NCBI GenBank assembly: GCA_036320915.1
Contig: JAXBDG010000018.1
Span: forward strand, 1,178,001 to 1,242,000
From: Linnemannia elongata
Taxonomy: Eukaryota > Mortierellomycota > Mortierellomycetes > Mortierellales > Mortierellaceae
Length of the DNA: 64,000 bases
Direction of reading: 5' to 3'
The notes beneath the pieces are model-generated. The model saw only the letters and a program-made list of their open reading frames with translations. It did not search any database and had not been told where the DNA came from. A program made the translations under genes and the position numbers. Positions 11,047-21,124 of the stretch are shown piece after piece (the stretch's first letter is position 1; every line of letters begins with the position of its first letter).

Positions 11047-12353
11047 TATGTATAAAAGGGTGGTGGAGTGGAGAGAGGGAGAGAGAGGGTAGCTGTAGGA
11101 TAAGAAGGAGAAGAAAGGGAAAGAGAGAAACTGGAAAAGGGAAAAGGGAAAAAAGGGGCGAAAGGAGGCTCATGCAAATGGAGCAGAGACAGGGGATAAC
11201 ATCATTCTGTTATATCTCAGCACTCAACATACAGAAGCACACAGATTGAGGCCGATCGGACATCGATATCAAACTGTGCAAACTTGGCTTCACTCATTCC
11301 TTACTTCCTTCCTTCCTTCTCTTCACATACTTTGTCTATTCATTCGCCCACTCCCACATAGAATCATCTCCTTCACTTCGCGTACTCACTCACTCACTCC
11401 CTCACTCACTGGAAAGTCGAAAAACGACAATATCATACTCCTCCTACTAGGGCCCAACTTGGCCAACTGATCCATTTTCTACCAAGAACTGGGTTATCTC
11501 GTCATATCCCCTTTGTCACCGTTGTCACTATCGTCGGGACCTGGTCCACTCTACTCCCCTTCTTTCTTTCCTTTGCTCTTCACAGCAAAGAACAACAAAC
11601 ATGTTCCAGCTGGCAGCTGGCCTCCTTTACACTCCCAGATCAGAGTTCAGACCCTTATCTTATCGTCACAACCACTATTCTTTTCAACCACAGCTACCAA
11701 CAAACACTCCGAAAAGCCGACCGTCTCGGTTCAGCCAGAAATGCCACGTTTGTGTTTTCATAACCTCATTCATTCTTCGAATAGGTCATAGCTGCAGAGA
11801 GAAGAGATAGAACACGAATAAGAGCGTAAAGTTCGTTTCTTACCAACCTGTCTCGCTTTTTCTTCTCCACATCAAACACGCACCAGATCGATCCGAGTCG
11901 GTCTTGCATGTGCCTTCCTCAACATGCCCGTACCCCACAGCTCCATTTTTTAAGGCAACATTTCTAATCGATAAGGTTCCGCGTATTCGTTCAAGGTGCA
12001 ACGTGGAATCTGGGGTGTCTTCTCATTTTTCGTACTGGAGCAGAAGGCGGGGCATTTTTCCTGGAGACTCGTTGGGAGCGTAACTGCTTCTATGCATATA
12101 TGCGGGGCGTAAGTACCCGGCAACACATACAATTGGACGCCCCTTCGCAGTCGACAAGCACGAAGGGAAACGCGCCTTGGGCCGATTGCCTTATTGAATC
12201 AGAAGAGAACAAACAGCCAACAAGAATGAGTGCATGCATATGACATCTCTGTTTTCGTTTCAAGGGGGGGGGCATAAAAAAAAACAAATCGACCTTTGGC
12301 CAAAAAGGATGTGTTTATCTTTCTGTACAATGTGGAGCAGGCAACTGGATTCG
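11047..12353. other. intergenic region with NDE promoter
   Basis: The part next to 11046 is pyrimidine-rich on the minus strand (GA-rich as printed, 11070-11160) with TATAAAAG just before the ATG on the plus strand, consistent with the promoter of the NADH dehydrogenase gene. The rest contains CTT/ACTC-rich runs (11290-11410) and open frames without protein-like composition. I see no gene. Confidence 0.5.
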
Positions 12354-12920
12354 TCAGAGTGAGATGGACCCGTCTGTCACCCTCCCATCTGTCCAGAACG
12401 CCTTGCCATGACAGCCATAATAAACAACATGTCGGGCTTCCCTGCCAAGCGACAGCTCTCGTTGACAGATCTCCCATCCTGTAGCACCCAGGGCTGTACT
12501 ATAGAGGACAATCTGAAAAAAAGAGACAAGGCCGAGTCCAAAGAGATGGTGGATGGCGACGATATACTCAAAGTAGGTCACCATAGCCATGATCATATAT
12601 CCTGGCTTCTTGGTTATTGCGGCTGATGTCCCAAACATCGTGCTCGTGATGACCATTGCCAGACTCGCAAACATGAGGTGTTGACCTGGTACTAGGAGGT
12701 GCATCGCAAATGAACGCAATTTTAGTTTATGGGTATGATGTGGAGTTGAAACGAGCGAAAAAGCGAGGCAACACTAAATGTTACCTTGTGAAGTAGCATC
12801 GAGTTGAACAACTTGAGGCGGCGAGAGTTGGGCGGCCTGGATAAGAGTACAGATACAGACAGCAGGAAGCATAAGACTAGACCAGTCGATGGCGGGAGAA
12901 GAAGACGAGAAAATGGACAT
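12354..12920 (-). CDS. small membrane protein of unknown family
   Basis: Two exons (12785-12920 and 12354-12685) joined in phase 1 by a 99-bp GT-AG intron give 155 residues. At least three hydrophobic segments are visible: LMLPAVCICTLIQAA in exon 1, LMFASLAMVITSTMFGTSA and FGLGLVSFFQIVLYSTALGATG in exon 2, so it is probably an integral membrane protein. An alternative acceptor six bases upstream would add two residues. The last 30 residues are hydrophilic and read less convincingly; the true end may differ. No recognised domain. It sits between the NADH dehydrogenase and the second pirin gene, on the opposite strand from the pirin. Confidence 0.6.
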
Positions 12921-13458
12921 TGTGTAAGTAGATATGGTTCTTGAAAGAAAGAAAACGAGCAAGTTATATCATTCCGTCTATTTATTTGCCTTCCCTCCCC
13001 CTTTACTTGTGGCGTTGGGCATTGTGATTCATGCGACCAGCAAGAAGCAGTTTAGGGATCGACCACGGGCAAGTGATCACTGAGAGCCACTCCCTTGAAG
13101 AAGGAGATGAAAGAACGTAAAGGTTGTAACGGCTTTGGACACTAAGTCTAGGAGCGCCTCCTCTTGACATTCCCAATAGCTTCCGTAGCTCATCGTACTG
13201 TAACGATACAAACACACTCTCTTTAACCCGACAGTGTTCCTTTCTGTTTTACTAAAGAGGGAGGGTGCGAGTCTCAATGATTTTAATACTGCTCAGTCAA
13301 TATATGTGTTTCTTCTACTCTTCCTTGTCCTTTCAGTAAAACTACGCACGCTTCAATCTCTCCCAGGCATACTCACGAACAGCATCCAATTGCTTCGATG
13401 TTTCCAGCTCGTTCGAGATGATGGGGGACCTGTCATCACGTAAACTATCAAAGGGCTA

Positions 13459-13510
13459 GGACCTGAACTTGGGACCTGACTTTGGAACCTGACTTTGGGA
13501 CCTGACTTCT
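13459..13510. repeat. short imperfect tandem repeat upstream of pirin 2
   Basis: Four consecutive units close to GGACCTGACTTTG (13-14 bp each) with one or two changes per unit. They lie about 320-370 bp before the pirin 2 ATG, inside its promoter region. Confidence 0.8.
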
Positions 13511-13582
13511 CTAGGACGAACATGATCGACCACTGCTGTTCACTGATCAATCATCATTCAGACAAACAAGATTTTTGATCAG

Positions 13583-13606
13583 CTAAGCCACAATAAAGTG
13601 GCTTAG
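13583..13606. repeat. perfect small inverted repeat (hairpin) upstream of pirin 2
   Basis: Nine-base arms CTAAGCCAC / GTGGCTTAG separated by AATAAA. It is placed 227 bp before the ATG at 13833. A related string (GGGCTTAGCCACTTC, about 6894-6910) lies upstream of pirin 1. It could be a protein-binding palindrome; function unknown. Confidence 0.8.
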
Positions 13607-13832
13607 TCAACTCGCTCTCTCAAACTCAACCTCCCACCTCGGCCTATCGACCTGACAAACCACGGACAAATTGAAAGGAAAGGCACATTCGGAAAAAAAA
13701 AAGTATAAGAACCACCTTCTCCCATAAATTCATCTTTCTTCTCTACAAAAACCATAAACTTCATTCTCCCTTATCAACAAGAGTCTTACTCTATTTACTC
13801 ACACTCCAACAACTATTCACGCTACATCAACA

Positions 13833-14744
13833 ATGACGGCTTCTCCCCTCTCTCGTATCGCCCCAGCTCTCGCTGCTCGAGCCTCCAGGACTATTACAAA
13901 GGCCGTCCTCTCCAAGGAACAATCAGAGGGTGTCGGTGCTCGTGTTCGTCGATCCATCGGACGTCCTGAACTCCGTAACCACGACCCCTTCCTCATGCTC
14001 GACGAGTTCAACGTTGACAAGAACGGCGGTTTTCCTGACCACCCCCACCGCGGTTTCGAAACTGTCACCTACATGCTCGAGGGTCAGTTCCAGCACGAGG
14101 ACTTTGCAGGCCACAAAGGAACAATTGGACCTGGAGACTTGCAGTGGATGACCGCCGGTCGCGGTATTGTTCACTCCGAGATGCCAGTCAAGTCGCAGAC
14201 CCGTGCTCATGGACTCCAACTCTGGATCAACTTGCCCAAGGAACACAAGATGTGCGAGCCCCAATACCAGGAACTCCTCGACGGTCAGATCCCGCGTGCT
14301 ACACCTCAGGACGGTGTCGTTGTCAAAGTCATTGCTGGGGAGTCTCACGGCGTCAAGTCTCAGGTCTACACCCGCACACCCACCATGTACCTCGACTTCA
14401 GGATGGAAAAAAACAAGACCGTCACCCAGACCATCCCCTCAACTTTCACCGGATTCATCTATATGCTCAAGGGCAAAGCCTACATTGGCGACAAGGAATT
14501 CGAGGGCAACGCACACCACACTCTCACACTCTCGGAAGACGGCGCAGAGACGGTCAAGATCGAGACCAAGGACGAGGATGCACACTTTGTGTTCATTGCT
14601 GGCGAACCCCTGAAGGAGCCTATTGTCCAGCACGGCCCTTTTGTTATGAACACGGAGAAGGAGATCTACGACACTTTTGTTGACTACCAGTATGCCAAGA
14701 ACGGATTTGAGCGCGCCCGTAACTGGAGCTCTACCATTGCCTAA
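13833..14744 (+). CDS. pirin, copy 2
   Basis: Intronless, 303 residues, ten longer than copy 1 at the N terminus, where the Arg/Ala-rich start (RIAPALAARASRTI) could be a mitochondrial import signal. The four cupin metal ligands are kept (DHPHRGFETV and RGIVHSEMP). TATAAG at 13704-13709 and a pyrimidine-rich leader precede the ATG. The protein is nearly the same as copy 1 over the C-terminal half; at DNA level the first half differs at many third positions, while 14405-14499 is identical to the matching part of copy 1. This suggests duplication followed by local gene conversion. The different N terminus suggests the two copies may work in different compartments (inference). Confidence 0.95.
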   Translation: MTASPLSRIAPALAARASRTITKAVLSKEQSEGVGARVRRSIGRPELRNHDPFLMLDEFNVDKNGGFPDHPHRGFETVTYMLEGQFQHEDFAGHKGTIGPGDLQWMTAGRGIVHSEMPVKSQTRAHGLQLWINLPKEHKMCEPQYQELLDGQIPRATPQDGVVVKVIAGESHGVKSQVYTRTPTMYLDFRMEKNKTVTQTIPSTFTGFIYMLKGKAYIGDKEFEGNAHHTLTLSEDGAETVKIETKDEDAHFVFIAGEPLKEPIVQHGPFVMNTEKEIYDTFVDYQYAKNGFERARNWSSTIA

Positions 14745-14903
14745 ACTACACTGCCCATCTCTTCCTCTTCTCTTTGTACGATATGTAAAACACTTGTAAC
14801 AAAAACCCAAAAAATAAACGAACATAAATAACAGCATTCGCAATGTGTAAAAATGGATATGCACATACATATGCAAAGGTTGTATTTGCTGTATCCATGC
14901 GCT

Positions 14904-16464
14904 TCAGTTATGTGAATGATCGACAGTCTTTTCAGTAACAACATCATCCAAAGGCTGTTGCTTCTCCGCAGGACCTCGTTCTCGCAGCTCCTGCTGCTCC
15001 CTTGCCCTCGCAACCCTCGCATCCCTTGCTTCCAGATCCGCAACCAATCGCCAAGCGACCCAAAGCCGAACCGCGAAAAAGATATAGAAAATAACAAGCA
15101 TCATTCCACGGATAAGCTTGCGTCCGTTGATGGCCGACATTTCCCCAACCTCGATTGTCTTCATGAAAAGGTCGAGATTCGGCAGGTCGATGTTCCAGAT
15201 GAATGTACCAAAGACAATGGACTCGCGCAGGGTTGTCGCGCAAATCGAGTAGAAGAGCCATTTGGTTAGGACGAGTGACTTGCAGTAGAGGGCGTATAGT
15301 CCTGCGAGATTCAGGAGGATATAGAATGACATCTTCAATGACACTACAGCGTTTTGATACACGTTAGCAAAAAAAAAATGTGGGCGCGGGAGTCAGTCAA
15401 AGGCGATCGAAGGCCAAAGAAAACAGTTTCGTGTGTGCGAGCAAAAAAAAAAAAGTGGGCGCGGGGGTCAGTCAAAAGTGACAGAAGGCAAAGCAAACTG
15501 GTTCGTGTGTGAGAGAGCGTAGCAAAGAGTACAAAAAATCTTTTTATGCCGCGGGGCAAAACGTTACCTGAAAGAAATAGAAGCGATCGCGGATGTCCTC
15601 TGATTCCATGGAAGACCTCCACCAGGAACCACACGCCCATAATGAGACGGGGCCACGTCGGCACTCTCAGTCTCAATCGACGGATCTCTGCCTCGGTCTT
15701 GAACCCCTCTACAGTCAATGCTGACGCAATAGGTGCCGGGAGATCGCTTTTCGTGCCGAGGAGGTGGTATCCCCGTTGTTCCAGTCGCTCTTCCTGCTCA
15801 TGATCCAGTTGCCACCTCTGGTTCAGGATTGTCCACAATGCGAGCCCAAGCATAATGTTGAGCACAGAAGGTGTCCATGACTCAACGCCCGTCCACACTG
15901 TCTCGAAAAGGGTTGGCGAGGTCGTCACCTGTGTAGCTTGTTCTGGCAGCAACACCGGCAATGACAGATTCTGCTGAGAAAGTATCTCTGCAGCGAATGT
16001 GGCGTTGTTTGCAAGATCCTTGAACTCTGGAACAAAATAAAAGAACGACTCTCCGACAATGTTGATGAGGGCCATATAAGTTGTCCCGATCGACCAGATA
16101 TTGAACGATACCTGAACTCCTCCAGTTGTAGGCCTGTAAGCAACATAGAGTCGATGGAGGTCAACTAGTGAAAATAAGATGGCGACAGCATAGGCGATGA
16201 AATGAAAGTATTGGTGTTCATCAGGGGTTATACCTAGATGAGGGATGATTAAAAAAGGGAAAGCATTAAAGGTCGTTTGATGATGCGTATTGTTGTTGTT
16301 GTTGTTGCTGGTTTTATCTTTTGTGGATTGTGTATAAATGTACCTGGAAGGGGTGTTGGTACCCGAAAGGCATCGCGGATAATGCCAAAGAGACTGTGCA
16401 GTGATAGGGCGGCAACAACAAGCCGAGGCCATTGACGCTGAAGCTGAGTTAGCAGCATCGGCAT
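14904..16464 (-). CDS. multi-pass membrane protein, family copy B
   Basis: Three exons: 16344-16464, 15568-16233, 14904-15343, GT-AG, both introns phase 1, 408 residues. Same plan as copies A and C: an N-terminal membrane segment (LVVAALSLHSLFGIIRDAF), VAYRPTTGGVQVSFNIW, the shared block TVEGFKTEAEIRRLRLRVPTW (identical to copy A), and the C-terminal span with LWVAWRLVADLEARDARVARAR. After that signature, copy B has a longer charged tail. Asn-rich glycosylation-type sites occur in a loop (NNATFAAEILSQQNLS), as in copy A, suggesting this loop is luminal or extracellular. The gene converges on pirin 2; only 159 bp separate the stop codons. Function unknown. Confidence 0.88.
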
Positions 16465-17087
16465 ATTTGTTATTATTGACGAACGATGGGAAATGTCAAG
16501 TCGTATGTGTGAGTGGAGTAGGATTGGAGAAATCAGAAAAAAAGAAAGAGAGAAGAAAAAAGTGAAAGAGTGCAATGGAGTGATATGCTGCTCTCAAAGT
16601 CGACAAAGTCGGCATGAGAAACGTGCTTGTCACACATTGCTCCATTTTTGCAAATGAGAACGGTGCCGCGGACCTTGGACTAATGTATTTGCCTGCAAGT
16701 GGGCGTCATAACCATTACGCCATGAAAGCGTTTATAGAGAAGGGGCAGGGTATGGGGCCCGTTTTCTCATTGCCTTGGAGCACCCATTGGCCTTTTGCTG
16801 CGAGACAACCTGTTAAACCTGTTGATGCAACTCCAAGTATTACTCTCTTGCACATCCATGAATCAGGTACGTTGTGCCATATCTGCCTCAGGGCCTTCTT
16901 CTCTGTACTCCTTTCTTTCTTGGGGGGAATGATGATTCTCCTCGACCATTTCCAATTAGATAGTACGAGACTAGTGGGGAAGGATGGGACAGACAGGGAA
17001 GAGAGCGAACTGTACAAGCACAGCTATTTCCTTCGCTTCAATCAAAGTGACACTTTTCCCACCCTCCCTTCGGCCTTTGACTATCAC
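16465..17087. other. intergenic region upstream of copy B
   Basis: Pyrimidine-rich on the minus strand next to 16464, as expected for the promoter of copy B. The rest contains a 176-codon open frame on the plus strand that has no domain, no splice signals and runs into the transposon end, so I treat it as chance. Confidence 0.5.
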
Positions 17088-17226
17088 TACAGTCAAACCT
17101 CTCCTATAGCATACGCTTTTGCCGCAAGGGTTGATATGCTATAGGAGAGGATATGCTACAAGGCTAAGCCGCAATCACATAACCCTTAATAAAATTGAAT
17201 ACGCCCCTTAACAACTTTCCAAATGA

Positions 17227-17472
17227 GGTGCGCGCGCACTAGTCTCGACCCAGTCCTTCAGATTCCGAGTACTGAGAATTTCATTCCCATAGAGTATCTT
17301 CATCATAGAAGGTCTGGAAGAAATGAAGGTGTGTGACAAAGGGTAGTCCTCTCTCAATTTTTGTGCCCCAAACCTTCATTTCTTCCAGACCTTCTATGAT
17401 GAAGATACTCTATGGGAATGAAATTCTCAGTACTCGGAATCTGAAGGACTGGGTCGAGACTACGCGCGCACC
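17227..17472. repeat. long near-perfect inverted repeat inside the transposon
   Basis: Arms 17227-17330 (104 bp) and 17372-17472 (101 bp) are reverse complements of each other, identical over about 90 bp (17241-17330 against 17372-17461). The outer ten bases (GGTGCGCGCG and its complement) also match after a 3-bp difference. The 41-bp centre is not symmetrical. Transcribed, it would fold into a hairpin of about 100 bp. No open frame crosses it. It may be a foldback/MITE-like insertion or a rearrangement product; I found no clear flanking duplication. Confidence 0.95.
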
Positions 17473-18268
17473 ACCTGTACGGAGATGACATCGCTCATTC
17501 TACCATGGACCACAACTACACAGGATTGACCCTCAACAATATCACCATATTGATGCTTCCGTCAAATATGACGTCGTAAATTCAACCCATGGATGCAGGG
17601 ATTATTGCTGCTTTCAAATGTCATTATCGTCGTCGCCACTCCCAGGCCGCTGTCAACAAAGCAGATCGAGGAGAACGCAACATCTACAAGGTCCATGTTT
17701 TGCAAGCGATGGCTTGGAGCAGACGAGCGTGAGCTTCTATTGAGTCGGCCAAGATCAGGAACTGCTTCAACCACACCAATCTGATGGGTCCCAGCAACGA
17801 GATCCCTTCAATCGACCAACATTTGCAGGAGGCCCTTGATGATATCGATCATAACCTTAGCCTACTTCCAAAGGACCTGCGGATTCCTCGAGAGGGTTCA
17901 TTAATCCAGTGGGCGAGAACAGGAGCATACATATCCAAATGAGCGACACTGAGTTGTTGGCCTTGCCTGTTGACGGAACTGACAGGATGGATAAGGGCAA
18001 CGGAGAGGATGAGGGGCAAGAGGAGGAAGAGGAGGACGTGGAGCAAGATGATGAACCCCCATTGCCAGGCAGGGCAGAGATTCTTGCTGCCATCGATCTC
18101 ACTATGCAGTACATCGATGGAGATCTTGGCCCGATTGAATACCCTGAAGAAGGAGACATCTTCGCAGTTGCACTCAAGAAATTGAAGGGTTGGCGTGAAC
18201 CCCTGCACAAGAGCATCCTTTCGAGCATTACTCAACCCACCCTCCATTCGTTCTTTCGGCCCCAGTAG
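17470..18268 (+). pseudogene. remnant of DDE transposase (pogo/Tigger, CENP-B-like)
   Basis: Reading through stops gives the C-terminal half of a DDE_1 transposase. NNITILMLPSNMTS then a stop, then IQPMDAGIIAAFKCHYRRR, which is the conserved block holding the third catalytic acid region (QPMDAG). KADRGERNIYKVHVLQAMAW follows, then a second stop near 17728. A frameshift at about 17935 leads into an acidic tail (EEEEEDVEQDDE) that ends in QPTLHSFFRPQ, a PCNA-box-like ending often seen in Tigger-type transposases. At least two stops and one frameshift make it non-functional. The DNA-binding half is missing. Confidence 0.8.
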
Positions 18269-18487
18269 GATATAGGTCAACAGAGCTGGAATAAATATGC
18301 GAATACTCAGTACACTACTCAATTGCTTATAGCATATTGCAACAAGGTCGACATGCTATAGGAGAGGTCGATAGCATACCCACATGGTATGCTATAAGCC
18401 CAGTCTAAATTTCATTTTTCAAAAAAAAAATATGCTATAGGGGAGGTTTATGCTATATGAGAGTATGCTATAGGGGAGGTTTGGCTG

Positions 18488-18967
18488 TACTACTAAGACC
18501 CTTTTCTTGTTTTCTTTTCTGCAGTCATCGATATAATCGCTCATATCTGTACGCATGCTTTTATTACTGCATCGTTCTCAACACATGGCAGTCTACTCAA
18601 TGTCGACAGCTCTAATCCGGCGTTACCCTCTTCACAAGGTATATCGGGTACATGCATAACTGCCTGAATGGACCTCAAAATTGGGTCGTTGGATGACCAC
18701 TAATTAGCATGACTTCTATAGCTTCCATCTCTGAGGCACAAAAGTCGATGCTTTCTGCTCAAAACTTTACCTGGTGTCAACCCGAATATTGTGCACCAAC
18801 AGCCTGAGCTCTTGCGGAGTGGCCACTCGACTTTATATTGATGACCGAGACCGAGTTGACAATATTACATCATCTCGATCTTTGATTTTCTCTTCATTCC
18901 TAACCTATCTTCCTCTTCACGTCTCCTGTCTTCTTTACAAACTCACACGCACACACCACTCACACTC
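18488..18967. other. interval between transposon and F-box pseudogene
   Basis: No gene seen. A pyrimidine-rich stretch (18880-18960) directly before the F-box remnant may be its old promoter. Confidence 0.5.
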
Positions 18968-20730
18968 ATGCTGTTCAAAGTGCCCACTGCCCTCAAGTAA
19001 AAGATCGCCCGGTCAAAGCCAACACCGTCTGCATTCCTGCTTCCCGAGGTCCTCGAACGCATCTTAGATTTCATTGACAACGACACCATCCATGATGCCA
19101 TCATCCTCGTCTGCCGCCTATGGTTCTCAATCAACCAGCGCCGACACTTCCGGGAGCTTACTTGGAAGGACTCTTCAAAGACCAGCAGTACTAAGCGTCT
19201 CGACGGATTCATCTCACGACTCCCCAGGGCGACGCATCTAAAATGAACCACGAAGTACGATGACCTCATATCCCCGGACGCTCGAAAGATTTTCCAGGCG
19301 CTTGAACAAATCAACTACTGCAAGGACCAGAGTAGCATCACAGACAATGGCAGTCTTCGAGCATCAGGGTGTTGCCGTATCTTCCTTTCATTACCATCCT
19401 GCGTCTTTGCATCATGCAACACAACTCCATCGACATGGGTCATATCTTCCAGGCCTGTCCCCGCTTGCGGTCTCTCCAGCTGGACTCGCCCTCTACGTTG
19501 TACTTGCAAGGAAACTGGGTCGGTTCAAGTAATAATAACAAAACTGGATCGTCCGTTCCTCTGCTGCGGTCTCTCTACCTCGAAAACGCCTGCTTCTCTC
19601 AGCCTCGAATCCCTGCTTCAGGCAGCTCCGCAATCTACGCCGACAAGATTCTGGAGAAGGCTACAGTTGGAATCGTCTCTACAAGTGCCTAGTCTCGCTC
19701 GCCCTCCCACTGCAGTCTATCCATTTTTCGCACTTGGGACAGCAACCAACCGACGACGCTCAGGAGGCTCAACAAAACGTCTTAATGATTTGTCCCCATG
19801 CAACCGAGTGCTCCTTCTGACTTCCAAATTGACTCCCACTCTTAGGCAATGTCTCCAAAAGCTCCCCACTGTTGTCACAACCCAGAACTTGGTCATAAAG
19901 AGCGTCAACCAACCCAACAAGGGTCTCACCCTGCACCAGTTCCTGTGCGAATCGCTTCACCTCCTCCATCTCAAAGTCAGCCAGTCGTTTTGCCTGGTCG
20001 AGAGAATGGATCTCTTTGGTCGATGGATGCCCCTACCAGATACGGAGAGGATGCCTACCGTCAACCAGGTATCTGGATGGTACCGCCAGCTCCAGTCTCT
20101 CCACATCGAGTTCCATAACCTAGGCCCATCCGATCGTCAATTATCGCCTACCCGGTGTCGAGTCCTCTTCGGATACATTTCCAGGTTGTGCCCCAACCTT
20201 CGCGATCTAGAAATCTGGGAACCAGAAAACATCCCTGGTTTATTTCTCGAGCTCGCTGGTGGGCTCTGTCTCCTGACTAGCCTCCGCCTCCTGGAAAACT
20301 TCTGTATTGGATTTGGCAAGAACCCGCAAATCCTCAAGCCTCGCGATGCCAGGTGGCTGACGGATTCTGGTCGCTCTGCAACCAGCAAGCAGGAGCGAAG
20401 GCATGGCATGGGCAGTTGGCCAGGGGCGATCGTCAAGGAACGCCAACGTGCTAATAATCAATGGGAGCGCATTAGCAGAGGGGGAGCATCAAAGTTTGTT
20501 CCACCTTAGGGAGTAGAGCCAGAATTGCTTGAAGGTCTATCTGGGATTGTTGGGGATGTAGAGTTGATGCTGGGCCAAATGAATTCCAACGCAGGGTACG
20601 ACACCCTTCCTCAGCTGCGGTCATTATCGGTCTACAGCGATGGTGAGACGGGCCTCTCGCCCGAAAAAGAGTATCTCAGAATGAACATAAAAGCACTGGC
20701 CAGCGAATCGATGACATACGACGGTTATTC
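18968..20730 (+). pseudogene. F-box/leucine-rich-repeat protein pseudogene
   Basis: An F-box is readable at 19045-19170: LPEVLERILDFIDNDTIHDA, then VCRLWFSINQRRHFRELTW. The frame stops soon after at HLK-stop (19243). Leucine-rich pieces continue in other frames: HIFQACPRLRSLQLDSP (19440-19490), SLHIEFHNLGPSDRQ and RLCPNLRDLEIWEPENI (20100-20230), and LPQLRSLSVYSDGETGLSP (20610-20670). A stop also interrupts the segment just upstream of the F-box. Intact relatives would be substrate receptors of SCF ubiquitin ligases. Several frame changes plus stops argue for a pseudogene rather than introns, but an unusual multi-exon gene is not fully excluded. Confidence 0.7.
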
Positions 20731-21124
20731 TGAGGTCTCTTTTCAATACAATAGAATGCCTTTTTTTTCTCTTGCATGCACGTATTTGTTTGTCTTCGTT
20801 CGCCCCACTGTGTCGTGTGCTCATAACCAGTTGTGGGCTTTTATCTTTTGTATGTAGTCACCTCGATATACGAACAACACCCATTCGTCCAATGCTTTGC
20901 CATATGGCTCTTTGGGCCGCTGCTCTTTTCCATCGTTTCTAACAACCACAGTACGAACTTTAAATCAAAGAAAGAATGGAAGGCGCAACAGAAGGTAAGT
21001 TGGCGCTCTTAAAAATACAAAAGGCAAAGTCCTCCTCGTTTTCCCTTTCTACTCCTTTTCTTCTTGCACTTTTTCTTATCCCATCCACATTACTTTTTAC
21101 CTTCTCGCACCTTTCTTAACTCCC

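Larger units (their letters stand above)
17090..18487 (+). mobile_element. decayed pogo/Tigger-like (Tc1/mariner superfamily) DNA transposon
   Basis: The ends are 24-bp terminal inverted repeats, 17090-17113 and 18464-18487, matching at 22 of 24 positions and beginning CAGTCAAACC and CAGCCAAACC. A TA dinucleotide flanks each end (17088-17089 and 18488-18489), the target duplication of this superfamily. TATGCTATAGG-type motifs are repeated several times just inside both ends (17137-17154; 18353-18480). The element is 1,398 bp, shorter than a full pogo element; the 5' part of the transposase gene, with the DNA-binding domain and first catalytic acids, is absent, and the rest is broken. A long palindrome occupies part of the missing region. 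Confidence 0.85.

Noticed and set aside
12354..12920. Assignment of the small membrane protein to the A/B/C family
   Set aside because: It lacks the phase-1 three-exon plan, the RRLRLRVPTW block and the C-terminal signature; only hydrophobicity is shared.
16614..17144. 176-codon open frame on the plus strand between copy B and the transposon
   Set aside because: It runs into the terminal repeat of the transposon and shows no recognisable domain; best seen as chance.
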